Shown here piece after piece: positions 24,990-37,370 of a DNA stretch of 64,000 bases. The DNA lies in assembly GCA_965153455.1 (NCBI GenBank), contig OZ234496.1, positions 6,705,207 to 6,769,206 of the forward strand, written 5' to 3'. Below the pieces are notes generated by a model, which saw only the letters and a list, made by a program, of their open reading frames with translations, ran no database searches and had not been told where the DNA came from. The DNA comes from Sphagnum compactum. Its lineage: Eukaryota; Bryophyta; Sphagnopsida; Sphagnales. The position numbers were made by a program, and so were the translations under genes. The first letter of the stretch is position 1. Every line of letters starts with the position of its first letter.

Positions 24990-26080
24990 TTTGGTTCTGT
25001 TGTAGCGAAGAAGGCAACGGCAGCTGCTACCATCACCTTTTTTTTTTTCCTGTTACAATGAAAAAGGAGACGGCACAATTGTTGTCACCTTCTTCTTTTT
25101 AGTTTTGTTGCAGCGAAGAAGGCAACGGCAGCAAGCTGTTGTCGCCTTCTTCCTTTTGGTTCTGTTGCCGCAAACAAAGTGATGACAACAAGTTGTTGCC
25201 TTCTTTTTTTGGTTCTGTTACAACGAAAAAGGCGACGGTAACTGTTGTTGTTGCTTTTTTTTTTTTCTATTACCACGACGAAGGCGACGATAGTTGTTGC
25301 TGTTGCCTTCTTTTTTTGGTTTTGTTGCAGCGAAGAAGGCAATGGCAACAACTACCGTCGCCTTCTTTTTTTGGTTTTGTTATAGCAAAAAAGGCGACGG
25401 CAGCAATTGTCGTCACCTTTTTTTTTTTTTTTTGTTGCAACGAAGAAGGCGACGACAGCTTGTCGTCACCTTCCTTTTTTAGTTCTGTTGTAGCGAAAAA
25501 GGCGATCGCAACTGTTGTCGTCGCCTTCTTCTCTGGTATTGTTGCAACGAAGAAGGCGACAACAGCAGTTGCCGTCGCCTTCTTCTTTGTGCTTGAGAAA
25601 AAGATGACAATGGCGCATTACACCGTCGTCGTTCTCTTCTCTAGTTGTGTTGCAGCGAAGAAGGCGACGGTAGCTGCTGCCGTCGCCTTCTTCTTTGTGT
25701 TTGAGAAGAAGAAGACAACAACAATGAGCCGTCATCTTCTTCTGTGGTTCTGTTGCAACGAAGAAGGCGACGGCAGCAGCTACAGTCGCCTTCTTTTTTG
25801 TGTTTAAGAAGAAAAAGACGACGACAATGAGTCGTCATCTTCTTCTGTGGTTTTGTTGCAACGAAGAACGCAACGGCACCAAGATGCCGTCACCTTCTTC
25901 TATGGTGGTGTTGCAGAGAAGAAAAAGAAGACGACAACTTCCATCACCTTCTTTGATGGCTTTGTTGTAAAAAATGGCAATAGTAACTATTGTTGCCTTT
26001 TTTTGGTGGTTTTGCTACGAAGAAGGTTTTATGGTGGTGGTGTTGTGAAGAAGGTGATGGCAATAGGCAGTCTCCTTTTT
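24990..26080. repeat. Tandem array of palindromic (hairpin) units, about 60-70 bp each
   Basis: Some 17 units are each built from GTTGCAACGAAGAAGGCGAC, a short GCAGC centre, and the inverted arm GTCGCCTTCTT, followed by TTTTGGTTCTG-type spacer. Each unit can fold by itself (arms GAAGAAGGCGACGGCAGC and its complement), and any arm can pair with any other. Copies have diverged by point changes, and several arms have lost symmetry. Open frames through it are products of the repeat, not genes. Confidence 0.88.
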
Positions 26081-26512
26081 TTTTTCCTTTGGTCCTTTTG
26101 GTCTAGTTCATTAGAATTGATAATTAACAATGAAATGGTGATTATTTTTTATGTTGAAAGTTGTAATGGCTAGATGAAGGAAATTGAAGAAAGGTGGTGG
26201 TGATTTGGAAGTTCACAAACAAAATGTTGCTTCATCAAAATAGACAATGGGGGAGCAAAATGTTGTTCCATCAGAATTGAAACCTGAGGAACAAAATGTT
26301 GCTCCATCAAAATTGAGAATTGATGAATCAAGCAATCTATGTGGCTTAGAGTTGACAATGGTGACAATTTGTAATTCAAATGGTGATATCACTCTCAATA
26401 TAGATTGGGAATTTTGATTGAAAAATGGTGTTAGATTGTTTTAGAATTTACGTACATTAAATTAAATGCAGATAAATGAAATTGTACAAGTTTTTCTAAG
26501 TTTAATTATATC

Positions 26513-26541
26513 CGCACCTTCCATCATTTGATGGAAGGTGC
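26513..26541. repeat. Perfect 13-bp inverted repeat
   Basis: GCACCTTCCATCA, a 2-base loop (TT), then TGATGGAAGGTGC. It is a compact perfect hairpin in AT-rich surroundings, close to where the TATTGCA motif family begins. Confidence 0.85.
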
Positions 26542-27989
26542 ATGACTTTTTTTGTCAAAATTTTTTATTGCAATACCTGAAAACAGTTAAAGTTTGCAGG
26601 AATTGTATATAATTGTGTGATTTTATGTTTTGCAATACCTGCATTCTGTTTTTTGAACTTTTTATGAACTTTTTTAGGAACTTTTTAGGGTTAGGATTTT
26701 TTTATTACAAAGTAATGATTTTTTTAGAATATTTCTTGGTTTAGGTCCGGAACTTGGAACCGACCAGGCCTTTTAGCCACTAACACCTCCTTGTCCACCT
26801 AATATGGCTTGGAAGGACAAAGAATGGACGAAGGTTGGGTCGAAATGAAAGTGTAAAGTTAGCATTTGCATTGTTACATATTGTGCCAAATGGTTGTTGA
26901 CCAAACATTTGAAGGAGGTGCATGGCTTAGTGGTGGAAAAGGCCAAACCTAGGAGGCCTTCAACTTCTGAAGAAGGTTTTCGACATCAAGACCATGCTAA
27001 AATGAACGTTCGCATCTTGGGAGATGCCATGGCCATGCAAAGGCGGAATGCTCAAAAGGTTATTAGTCCTGCTCGTGCCAAACCCCAGTACGAGTGGGAT
27101 AAGTTGGTAATTGTTGCAAAACAATGTCCACCATTACGAAAACTAATTTTGGTCAAATTAGCTTCAGAACAACTGTTACAGGTGTTGGGTCTTAATGCCT
27201 GGGGCGTGGGAAACGTGCCTCGAGATGCAACATCACGGATGGAAAAAGATGAAAATTTACAAGAGATGATTCGATCCACCCATTTTGTATATGCACGACG
27301 ATTGAAGATGGCATGGGATGTCAAAAATTGGGATCGAGAGTCGAATAAAACAAGTCAGAAAGAACAATTGACAGATGTATTAGATTTCCATGAATCTAAA
27401 ATGATTCATGGAAGGTAAGAAACAATAATAATCAATGTTTATTGTTTTTTTATAATTTTGTATCATCCAAGGTGTGCTAGGGTTTAATTTGGTGGTTTTT
27501 GGGTGTTTATAGGGTTTTGTAGACAACAAAAGAAAAGTTTGTTGTAAATGTAGTTTAGGTTGAGATGCAACGCCACCATCTGTACACTGATCGTCATGTA
27601 GCAAGGGCTACAAATGCAACAGCAGCTTACCGAGCTAAACACGAGATTGTAGATAATGATATGGTTTAGGGTTTCCACTTTATATAGTTAGCTACGTTTT
27701 TTCAACCCTTTCATTTTTTGGATTACCCAATTTTTGAACTTTGGTCCTTTGATAGAGAACTTTTTTTTTCATTGGGTTTTTTAACATTTTTTTATCCATC
27801 CATATTTGTACATCTTTTATCAATATAATATATTTTTAATCACATGTGTTTGATGGGTAGATGGTTAATCATATCTATCTTCTTTTTCATAATCTTCTTA
27901 GTACTTTAGATGTAAAAATCAAAACTTAAATAGGCCCATATGAATAGGTAACATTAATTTGTCTAGGGTTTTACAAAGATCAAAATGAA

Positions 27990-28520
27990 CATTGTGCAAT
28001 ACCTGCATCCTTTCTATTATAATTTTCATAAGGCCATTTCAAAGATGCAATACTCGCATATATGTTTTCGTAATAGTGGTTGGTTTTTTGCATCCATTGC
28101 AATACCTGCATTGTAATTCAGAATAATAATTTATTTAGGTACATAAAAAGACATATTTTGGGTACCCAAACCACTTATTAGTTATTTTGAAATGATTTTA
28201 CATGTGGGTATTGCATTTAAGGTTGGGTCTTCACATAAGGTTTGCCTCAATCACCTATGGATTGTTTCAGTATGAACTTGCATGCAGGGATTGCATCTAG
28301 GCCTTGGTCTTCATTCAAAGGCGCACCCAAACTACATATTGGGTATTTCAAAGCGACCTTACATGTGGGTATTGCATTTAAAGTTGCCCTTTCACTACAA
28401 GTTTTACCTAAATCACCTATGGGATATTTTGAAATGAATTTGAATATGGCTTTGCATTTAGGGTTAAGGTTTCATATAATTTTGCAATATCCACACATGT
28501 ACTTACTTTCATCAATTACA
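27990..28520. repeat. TGGGTATTGCAT repeats, about 80-bp tandem units (left block)
   Basis: About four units between 28,150 and 28,470 each carry ACATGTGGGTATTGCATTTA and a CACCTATGGG/TTTTGAAATGA segment. Isolated copies in the opposite sense (GCAATACCTGCAT) lie at 27,993, 28,047 and 28,099. The same unit is found at 30,640-30,900. Confidence 0.8.
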
Positions 28521-28559
28521 AATTTAGCCTTAATTTTCTAAATAATTAAATAAAATTTG

Positions 28560-28820
28560 TAACAAAACACAAAAGAAGGTATTTTTTTACCATTTGTTAA
28601 TATATCCAAACTGATTTCTTTCACTTTCTTTAAAACTATATATTACATTGTTTTGCACATAAAATTCCCCCTAAAATGCACCATAGATTTATTTTAATTA
28701 CTATAGATTTGTAAAAAAAATGTTAATTAATTTAGGGTTTCCCAAACTCTAAACTTGAATCATAATCCAATAGTATATACTTATAACAATTACATGAAAA
28801 AATGTGCTTTCTTTTTAATA
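28560..28820. repeat. 260-bp segment repeated at 37,970-38,240
   Basis: Shared landmarks in the same order are CTTTCACTTTCTTT, AAATTCCCCCTAAAATGC, TTAATTACTATAGATTTGT, TTAATTAATTTA, and a final TATACTTATAACAATTACAT followed by GAAAA. A partial third copy is at 30,035-30,180. All are in direct orientation. Confidence 0.7.
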
Positions 28821-28879
28821 AGCTTATTTAGTTCAAATTTAATATGTTATAATATAATAAGGAATAGACCTTAAACTGT

Positions 28880-30640
28880 CATAAATGTTTATTAGGCTTA
28901 CGTGGCCTAGGCTAGTAAATTACCTATATAACTAGTATGTTTACTTAGTAAGCTCAACCACCTTCAATACCTACCTAGACCATCTAAGATATTAACCTAA
29001 AAGGCCTACACTAGTGAATAAACTACATAATAGGCCTATATTACGTAGGTAGCTTACTAGGTAGTTAGTTAGGTTACTTAACAAGTAGTTTACTAATTTA
29101 TTACTCATGTTTAGGCTAGGTTGTTTAGTTTGATCAATGTCGACATTTTAGTCAATCTGACAACCTTGGCAATGAGCTTTTATTGAAACTAGTAATTTGT
29201 TAAGGCTACGGATTCTTAGTTGTTTTTTTATGAACACTATTGTGTTTCTTGGATAGTTGAGTCATGTTTAAGCTTTTGAAGGTGTTGAAAAAACATTACA
29301 TAACAACTTGGCCTTCACAAAGCTCTAATTCCACACAATTTTCGCATGGCCTATGAACATTTTCATACCTAGCTATTAATATTTTGGAATTTTTAAATTT
29401 GCATTAAAAACAAAGTTTATTAAAAATAATTGTAATATACGTAACCATAGGTTTATATATATATATATATATCAATTTTTTATTATTTAAAATAAATATT
29501 AAGATATTATATGTATTGAAATGAATCAACAATATAATTCCATATAATATCATTATTTATATATAATGTGTTATAAATAACAATATATTTGGACCAATAT
29601 TTAAACCAATATTATACAGCATAAAAAATAAAGTTTACATAAGGACGTGTGTTATATATGTATAAAATATAAAATGTTTTTTACCCGCTATATGATTATT
29701 TTAACCAAAAACTTATTTACTATATATCATAAAATAATAAAATAAAATTTCAATTAGACATAGGATTAATATATGGGAGAGAACATCTTTATTATTATTT
29801 GAAACATAAAACAAAAGTAGAAAATCATGTGTTTTGATTTTTTAAAAACATAGTTTAAAATCTTAGTAAATTAGAGACTTTATATTTTTGTTTTTTGAAA
29901 TGAGTTTACAATTTTAAAAGGGAAAAAACATAAATATGAACATATTTGAAGAAATTTTAAGCTTGAATTTTATTTTTTGATTTTAACAAACTTTGTATTG
30001 CATTTAGGGTTGGGTTTTCACATAAGGTTTGCTTCTTACTTTTGTGTGATCTTTCCAACTTATTTTTCCAATATCTTTGAAGAAGATATAGAATGAAATT
30101 GTATTGTTTCACATATGTCTAAACCCTAGAAATTTCCACCCAATTTAATGCATGATTTTTAAAAAAAGTTAATTAATGAATTATCAACAAATTTTGTCAT
30201 ATAATTAAATAATCAATATACCAACATTTCGGATAATTTAAATGATTAATTATCAATAATTAGATAATCATTTAGTTATTTAAAATAATTAACTAATCAT
30301 TTTGTTTAAATTTATTTACTTGGATAATAAGAAGTTGGATCTAAAAATTAGATTGATTAGTTTGATATTTGATTGATTAAATTAATTATATATATATATA
30401 TATATTAATAAGTTATTGAAATCACTATTTAAGATAATTATTCCATGTTATAGATTACAAGTTCAACTTTTTTATAAAAAATTCTTATACCAAGATAAGC
30501 TTGATCACAATTGTCATTGTACTATTGTTCCACAAACAATATAACCTCTTTTCAAATTCAATGAAACAAAGTAAGAATCATGGAACTCCTAATCAACAAC
30601 CCCAACCTTTATACACACCTTTGTTAGCATACTATTTTGA
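28880..30640. other. AT-rich gene-free stretch
   Basis: Contains CCTAGG/TAGGTAG-type short repeats (28,900-29,130), two (AT)n runs (about 29,455-29,472 and 30,388-30,405) and one more TATTGCATTTAGGGTTGGG copy at about 30,000. No gene seen. Confidence 0.6.
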
Positions 30641-31190
30641 AATTAACTAATTATTTTGGAATGACCCAACATACGGGTATTGCATTTAGGGTAGGATCTT
30701 CATTTAAAAAGGCTTAAACCCCACATCCGTAATTTCAGAGTGACCTTGAATGCGAGTATTGCATATAAGGTTACGTTATTTCAAAATGATTTGGCATGTG
30801 GGTATTGTGTTTAGGGCTAGGTCTTCATTTAAAGGTATCCAAAGCATCTAGATGGGTTCTTTAGAAGCGTGGGTATTGCATTTAAGGTTGATTCTTCATT
30901 TAAACTTGCAATACCCAGACTTATATTTACCTTTACCAATTGGAATTTTGGGGTTTCGTTGCAATACCTATACCCATACTTACCTTTACCAACTGGAATT
31001 TTGGGGTTTCGTTGCAATACCTACACCCGTATTTGCCTCTACCAATTGGAATTTTAGGGCTTCGTTGCAATACCTGCACTTGTACTTACCTTACCAATTG
31101 GAATTTTTGGGTTTAATTGTAATACTTGCACTTGTACTTACTTCTACCAACTAGGATTCTGGGGCCTAATTACAATACTTGCATTTAACA
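30640..31190. repeat. TATTGCA motif block with a 54-bp tandem repeat
   Basis: 30,640-30,900 holds four ~80-bp units with GGGTATTGCATTTAGGGT in plus sense. From 30,905 to 31,185 the motif switches to its complement, and a 54-bp unit (TTACCAATTGGAATTTTGGG then GTTTCGTTGCAATACCT) is repeated five times with growing divergence. Confidence 0.85.
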
Positions 31191-31590
31191 CTAATATTAT
31201 CATTATCCTTGTGTTTTTGCATTTCACATTTTTTGTGTTTATTACTTGGAAACAATAATAACCTTTGTGCCATATTAGACTTCATGTGTGTGTTGAATAC
31301 ATGATGTTCAAAGAATTTGGGCTATGGTTTCCTTCATACAAAATTGATTTTAAAACAAAATTCTTAGTGCCAATGGCAACAATCTTGATTAGTAATTGAA
31401 ACATTTATTCATGACATCGTTTAGTACGTACATTTGTGTGATTGAACATTGTTCCATGCCAATCTTTGAGCCGTTTGACACTATTTCCCAATCCATCTTC
31501 TACGCGATGTAACACCAATCCTGGGTGTGAAATTGCATTTGCCTTTGTGAGGCGTATGTTACGAATATTACATGCCAATACTTTCATGTG

Positions 31591-34190
31591 TCAGGTGGCA
31601 TGTTCACAAAGTGTCACATCACCTTCTTTACATTCATTTGTGATCTCTTGCATTGTAGTGACCAATTGTGCAAGAGCCCTTTCCATTGGGGTTGATGAAT
31701 TTATTGTGTCATTAGACCTTACAATGGCACCCATAGGGAGATCACTTTGCTCCATGTTCATGAACCCATCAAATTCCATGATCCCATCATCACCTTCAAG
31801 ATGTTCATCTTCGTCATCATCATTGGACTCCATATCATCTGGAATATGTTGTGGGTCCGCAAACATGTGATCCAACCCTCCACGATGTGATCCATACCAT
31901 GTTCCATAGTAATGAATGATATCTTTTTGAGAAATGTATGTGCATGTGAGAATGACCACAATTTGGTGTTTACACATGTTCCGTCGCAATGCCCATTCAC
32001 ATGTGCAACAAAATATTTCGGTGAATGGGAATTTCATTGCATAAATAACATTGGAAAAGGCGTTGGCTCCGTACGCTCGAAGCTCCATCAATTTCAAGGG
32101 TTGGTTGGTACACATGGGTGAGTGGAATAAGGGCTGTTTTTTCCACATTTCGTGTAATAATGGCCTCCATAACCTTGTTTTTTATGAAACCCCTTTTTTT
32201 CATTTCCAATGTGTGCATGTAGTGGCGTGCAATGGTTGTTGTTAATCACCACACCAACTAGTCAATCCTACGGCCTTTAAGGCCTTTTGTGTCAAGAGCA
32301 AACCAACGTTTCAACGCACCATGATATGATTCAATGCTCACTTGGGTGTCTTGGTTGGAATGGGGCACTCTTCGAACACCCACCATCCATAATTCTGCAA
32401 ACATAAACACAATGCACAAGGATGAATAACATTATTACAAAAGAATTTTCAATATTAAACCATGACAAATATTATCACTTACCAAATTGGTGATAATACG
32501 TCCATAAGTAATTTGTCCACACATCACCAGGCCTATGTTATGAAGGCTTTCTCTCACATCAACCTTTCCACGCTCTTTGAAATCATCAATTATTTCTCCA
32601 TGATTGATGGACATGTACATCACATCATGAAGGTTTTGGAGGATTCTACCCCGCACTTCCACATCTTTGATTTTTTCAGTACCACATAAGCGCCATGCTT
32701 TGAGAACATGCCAACAACAAAGGTAGATGGGAACCTTGTCCATACCCCATACGACCCTAATAAGGACACATATGCAATAAAATCTCCATGAGTGGATGGG
32801 GTTAGTACAACATAAAATGCATTTGAAGTAATCAAGAATTTTATGAAAGATATTAAAAAACATCTAAGGAAATAAACACAAAGTAGGTACTAGGTATAGA
32901 AATAACTGTAATGCCTTCAATTCTTGAAGTGCATCATCAATATGAAAACATGATGGTTTCCAATGTAGCATGTGTGATAACATCTTATCTTTTAATGGTT
33001 TCAATCATTTGATCAAATCCTCAATTGTTTGCCTACTTGTAATGATCCAAGCTAAAAGGACACCCGTGCGATGATCATCAAACCCCATCAAGGTGAATAG
33101 ATGGAATTTCATGTCATTTGTGCCAAATGTGGCATCCATAGAAATGGCACCATTGTGACCATATGATAGCATGGATTCACATTGAGTTGGTGTTTGAATA
33201 CCTATGGTGAATGGGACTTGAATCCCGTTGATTTCACCAACATCTTGGAAAAAGAACACATCTTCCAGATGTTGGAGAGCCTAAGACTGAATTGAAATTG
33301 TAGGGTTGGTGTGTAAATGCCAACTCCCTTTCTTATGTTTTTGATCCAAATATGCAATGTCTTGAAGCCGAATGAAATCATCTCGTGTCATGCTTTGACC
33401 CGCATTCACACGTTCCCACCAAATTGCTTTATGCTTGTCATATATTTGTTTGGCTGTGTAACCTAAGCTTCATTGGGCCCATACGTGGTCCTTCAATGCT
33501 TGTGACATGCGTGGAGCATAACGAAACATAAGAGAAATGGATTCCGGGTCATGCTCACCATGTGCGAATGACCCATTAGTTTATGTATGGGCCATATGAT
33601 AAATTGTGATCTCAACCACATCAGGTAATGTGTATAGATGTTTGATTGAGAATGATGTTAGGCATCCTCGTTTAATAGATCGAGTGTGGGTTGAGTTTTC
33701 TCGATAGTCCTCTGGTCCATATCCGCACTGATACTTAGACCAAAAAACTTCAAGACGTAAATGATTACATCTTTGGTATATGAATTAAAGAAATTAAAAA
33801 GGTTAATGCCATAAATGTTTACCACATATGCCCGAGGTGGTTTTTGATAGTTGGTTGTTTGACATCTGTTTGGCTTGGAAAGTTTTTGTAAACATTCCAT
33901 TCCACAGGGGTGTTCATATCCCCTCGTTCACCTTCCAAGAATTCCGAAATGCGAGCATATGGAACATAAGCAAATTGAATGGTCACTTTATTTTGCCCTC
34001 CATGGTGTATCCCAGACCTCCACACCAACTCCTTGTTTGAGAAAGGGACTTGGTGGGGTTTTGGACATGAATGGAATGGGACTTTGGAACCCTTCCCATG
34101 ATTGAAGGAAGTAGGACAAATTCTTACACTAAGAGAATTGACAATTCTACAAACATTCATCATTGAACAAAAACCCAAAATGCAATACAT
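31591..34190 (-). pseudogene. Mutator-like (MULE) transposase pseudogene with SWIM zinc finger
   Basis: Read on the minus strand: an N-terminal segment (VTIQFAYVPYARISEFLEGE), a middle region (LRLQDIAYLDQKHK-like), then a MULE-type transposase core. The core has SYGHNGAISMDATFGTND around the first catalytic Asp (about 33,130), LMGFDDHRTG, a HIDDA segment with the second Asp (about 32,935) and IYLCCWHVLKAWRL after an intron. Near the C-terminus is a SWIM finger, CTCEWALRRNMCKH (CxC-x8-CxH, about 31,970-32,010), followed by an acidic tail. It has at least six in-frame stops (TAA, TGA or TAG), each explainable by one C-to-T or G-to-A change, and at least two frameshifts. Introns are visible (for example donor NL|GTAAGTG near 32,485 and acceptor TTCTGCAG before LWMVGVRRV near 32,396). 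This is a dead transposase gene. I cannot exclude a domesticated FAR1-type ancestor. Confidence 0.87.
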
Positions 34191-34500
34191 ACATGGCTCT
34201 TTCAGAATCGATGTTGTGACTTGGAACTCCCATTACAATACCCATATCATGATATAAAATACCTACTGTTTCAATGTACATAACGTACAATACTTGCATT
34301 ATGAACCCTTATACTAAAACAAACTTTGGCAATACCCACATTGAGTTATTAAACCTTCCATCATTGAAAATGTTCACATATGCAATACCTAGATTGTACC
34401 TTAAACCCACAATGTCTGAAAACCCCATGTAGCAATACCCACATAATGATAATTAATGCACATTGTTTGAAAGGTGCAAAATGCAATACCTGCCTTAGGC
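34170..34500. repeat. Minus-sense TATTGCA motif cluster beside the transposase
   Basis: At least six copies of GCAATACC(C/T)(A/G)CAT-like sequence within 330 bp, directly upstream of the transposase remnant. They belong to the same family as the blocks at 28, 30.7 and 40.5-41 kb. Confidence 0.75.
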
Positions 34501-35459
34501 CATAAAACCCACGTTGGTTATGGGGAGTCAATGCATTGTTCGCATATGGGTATGAAAAAATCAAACTACAAGGAGATATTGAATATGAAATATTTGTGTA
34601 AACGTATAAAACCTTTATTTATGGTTGTATACTTAATGAAACTTGACGACCTTTCTATATCCAATAACTAAGAAATGAAAAGAAGTTGAATTGTGAAAAT
34701 ATAAACAAAAAAAAAAAGTAATAAAAGACAAATGCATACCTTTAGGAATAAAAGATGACAACGTTCCACCAAAGTTTGTAGTCCCAATTGAAAACGCAAC
34801 CCTAAAAGATCATAACTCGTACAAAAGTGGGTTAAAAAATATTAAACTCTAACAATTATGGAACATATGGAAACAAAGGAGATTCATAATTATGGTATAG
34901 ATCTAAACAAGTGATAAGATCAAAAACCAATACACTAGTAGAAATTGGCCAAAATGTAACCAATCTCTTTGCGACTACATTCAACTATCAGTTATTTGCA
35001 ACTACATTTGGACATTTTTTGCAACTATTTCTTGTGTTAGTCATATTTGCAACTATAGTGCAACTAGTTTGCAACTATTTTGGTGTTCGTCCTTCCATGT
35101 GAACAACATTTAGTTTAGTTTTCATCCAAGAAGAACAATTTATGTCCCATTAGTTGCAAATGTGACCTATTTAATTGTAACCCTATAAGTATATAAAGGT
35201 ATATTTTGTGAATTTTAAAGAATAGTTGGGTGTATTAGGATTTATAAATGTATATTTTGAATGTATACGAACAACCATATTAGATGTGTATTCAAATATT
35301 ATTACTATCATAAATGGCCTCGATATTATGGTTATATTAAATGATATATATTTTGAGTATATCAAAATTGTACATAAGATATTTGTTAAATATATTGTGC
35401 CCATATTACAAGTTTATCCAAACCATTTTATTATACTTCTTAAAATTATTACAAATGAC

Positions 35460-36790
35460 ATTTATTATTATTTGTATTAATATTATATTATATATTAATA
35501 TTAATTACATGTAATAGAAAACTAAATTTCAATATTATCTTTAACTAAAATTTTAAAACAGTAATACCTTATTACATAATGATGATGATGATGATGATGA
35601 TTATATTAGAATGATAAGAAAAATAATTTTATAATTACTGAAGTAATTATTAAAATTTTAATATATTATTACTATTATTAAATTCTTTTCAAATGACTAA
35701 TATACTTATTACGAATTAATTTTTATTAATTAAAAAAATGAAAACTTAGTTGTAGTAAATCATAATAGTTCTAACGAGTGACATATAATAATAATAATAA
35801 TAATAAAATAACTAACCTAGGATAACGACAAATTACATTATTGTTATTATTATTATAAGTAATCAATTATGAAATATTATTATATTAGTATAATAATTAC
35901 TAGGAAATATTAATATATAGTTTTAAGTTTTTGTATCAAAAATTTATAGTTGATATTTATTAATTAGTAATAAGTCAATGATTATAATCATTTACTGATA
36001 TATAATTTTTATTTTCAGTTCTATTATTTTATTATTTTATAATAATTAATGTATTAGTTAGAATAGAAATCTAATAATCTATTATACAAATGCACAAATT
36101 ACTTTTGAAGGATAAATATAATTATTAAAAATAAAAAATATTTACTATAATAGTTCATAAATAGATTTAATGAGTGAATTAATAATATGAAATAATAAAA
36201 AATAAAATAGTTAACCTTGGCTACCAACTAGCTACAATAATAATTGAATTAATGTTACTTTTACTATTAAATATTTACTTATATATTTATTATTAACTAT
36301 ATAATAATGGGAATAATTATAGTACAATAGTTAGCCTAGGTTAGGTTTTAATTATATTATTAGATATAAAAACTTAGTAGTCAATATTTATAATTAATAT
36401 TTATTAATAATTAAATACTGAATATTCAGTTATTATATTAATTTATTTGGTTATGAAATAATAATTTATTACCTATTAATAATTATCTAAATATTTCAAT
36501 ATTAGTGAATTACAAGTTAATTAAATTGTTTGATAGATTATTCTAGTTAATATATAATTATAATTAAACAATATTACTGTTTATCTAACTAATAGAGTAA
36601 TTAATATTTAATAATAATATGATAATATAATTAATTCAGTAATAATAAGATATTGATTATTATTACTATAAATAATTAGTTAGTTTTTAATTTAGTTGTT
36701 AATTAATTAATTAACAAGTTTATTAATTTTTAAATATTTTATTCATTAAATGATTAATGATTTTATTAGTTAATTAGTTAAGTAGTTAGG
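35460..36790. repeat. Extreme AT-rich core of element B
   Basis: Dominated by TAATTATTA-type sequence with an (ATG)n microsatellite at about 35,579-35,601 and an (ATA)n run at about 35,789-35,806. It has no coding capacity. Confidence 0.7.
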
Positions 36791-37019
36791 TGTTATTTAT
36801 TTACTTAATTATTTGCAACTGAACATTTTTAGTCGCAAATGACTTGCAACTAAAAAGTTTATCCCATATGTTTTGGCTTTCATTCCCATCTTGAAAAGTA
36901 TATAAACAAGGTGTTTTGTCCTACATTTACATATTAAAATAGATGGGCATATGGGATGAGTCATTAAATATGACGTGACCCAAAATAAAATATAAATATT
37001 CATGTACTTACACATAACT

Positions 37020-37370
37020 ACCTACTTCCCTAACTTGCCTACCTACTTTTCTACCTACCTACCTACCTACCTACCTACCTAAGCAGGTATTTGGCCTAGG
37101 TAGGTAAATAGGTATTATCTAGATAGGTGTTTAGCCTAAATGGGTAGGTAGGTATATATAGGTAGGTACCTAGTGCAACCTACATACCTAAATATTGATT
37201 TAAATTTAATTTGGAAATTTTCAATTTATATGCCACGTGGCAAATTTTTATTGCACCACGTGTCACAATCTAAACCATCCAAACATAAAAATTAAACATC
37301 TTAGATTATTCAAAATAATAATAAAATATTTTTAATTACTAAAAGTTGGGACACGTGGCAACACATAATT
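37020..37370. repeat. CCTA/TAGG inverted repeat and CACGTG boxes in element B
   Basis: 37,035-37,082 is (CCTA)n. It is followed by TAGGTAGG-type complement up to 37,175, so the segment can fold back. Next come CCACGTGGC (about 37,233), CACCACGTGTCAC (about 37,255) and GGACACGTGGCAAC (about 37,350). Element A (1,454-1,499) and element C (54,950-55,080) carry the same combination at the corresponding end. Confidence 0.75.

Larger units (their letters stand above)
24890..27680 (+). pseudogene. C2H2-type zinc-finger protein gene remnant
   Basis: The main exon runs from ATG at 26,804 to a donor AAG|GTAAGA (exon end 27,414), about 203 codons. It reads MAWKDKEWTKVGSK, then an in-frame TGA, then a finger-like Cys-x4-Cys-x7-His-x4-His (CIVTYCAKWLLTKHLKEVH), then a basic segment and a helical region. 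Downstream, about 27,510-27,665 looks coding. One frame there is cysteine-rich (KVCCKCSLG and later SSCSKGYKC) but broken by TGA codons that could derive from TGG. A 5' exon probably ends at ATTGAAG|GTAAGC (24,969) and an acceptor TTTCTTGGTTTAG ends at 26,744, so the hairpin array would be intronic. The C-C spacing to the first His is shorter than in classical fingers. Function unknown. It is probably a repeated, transposon-associated family and is not intact here. Confidence 0.55.

Noticed and set aside
25085-25838. Long open frames (up to 222 codons) on both strands
   Set aside because: They translate the hairpin tandem array and give repetitive FFF/KKAT or CCCRLL peptides on both strands, so they are repeat artefacts.
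35579-35601. CRISPR-like or structured repeat
   Set aside because: It is a simple trinucleotide (ATG)n microsatellite inside CACTA element B.
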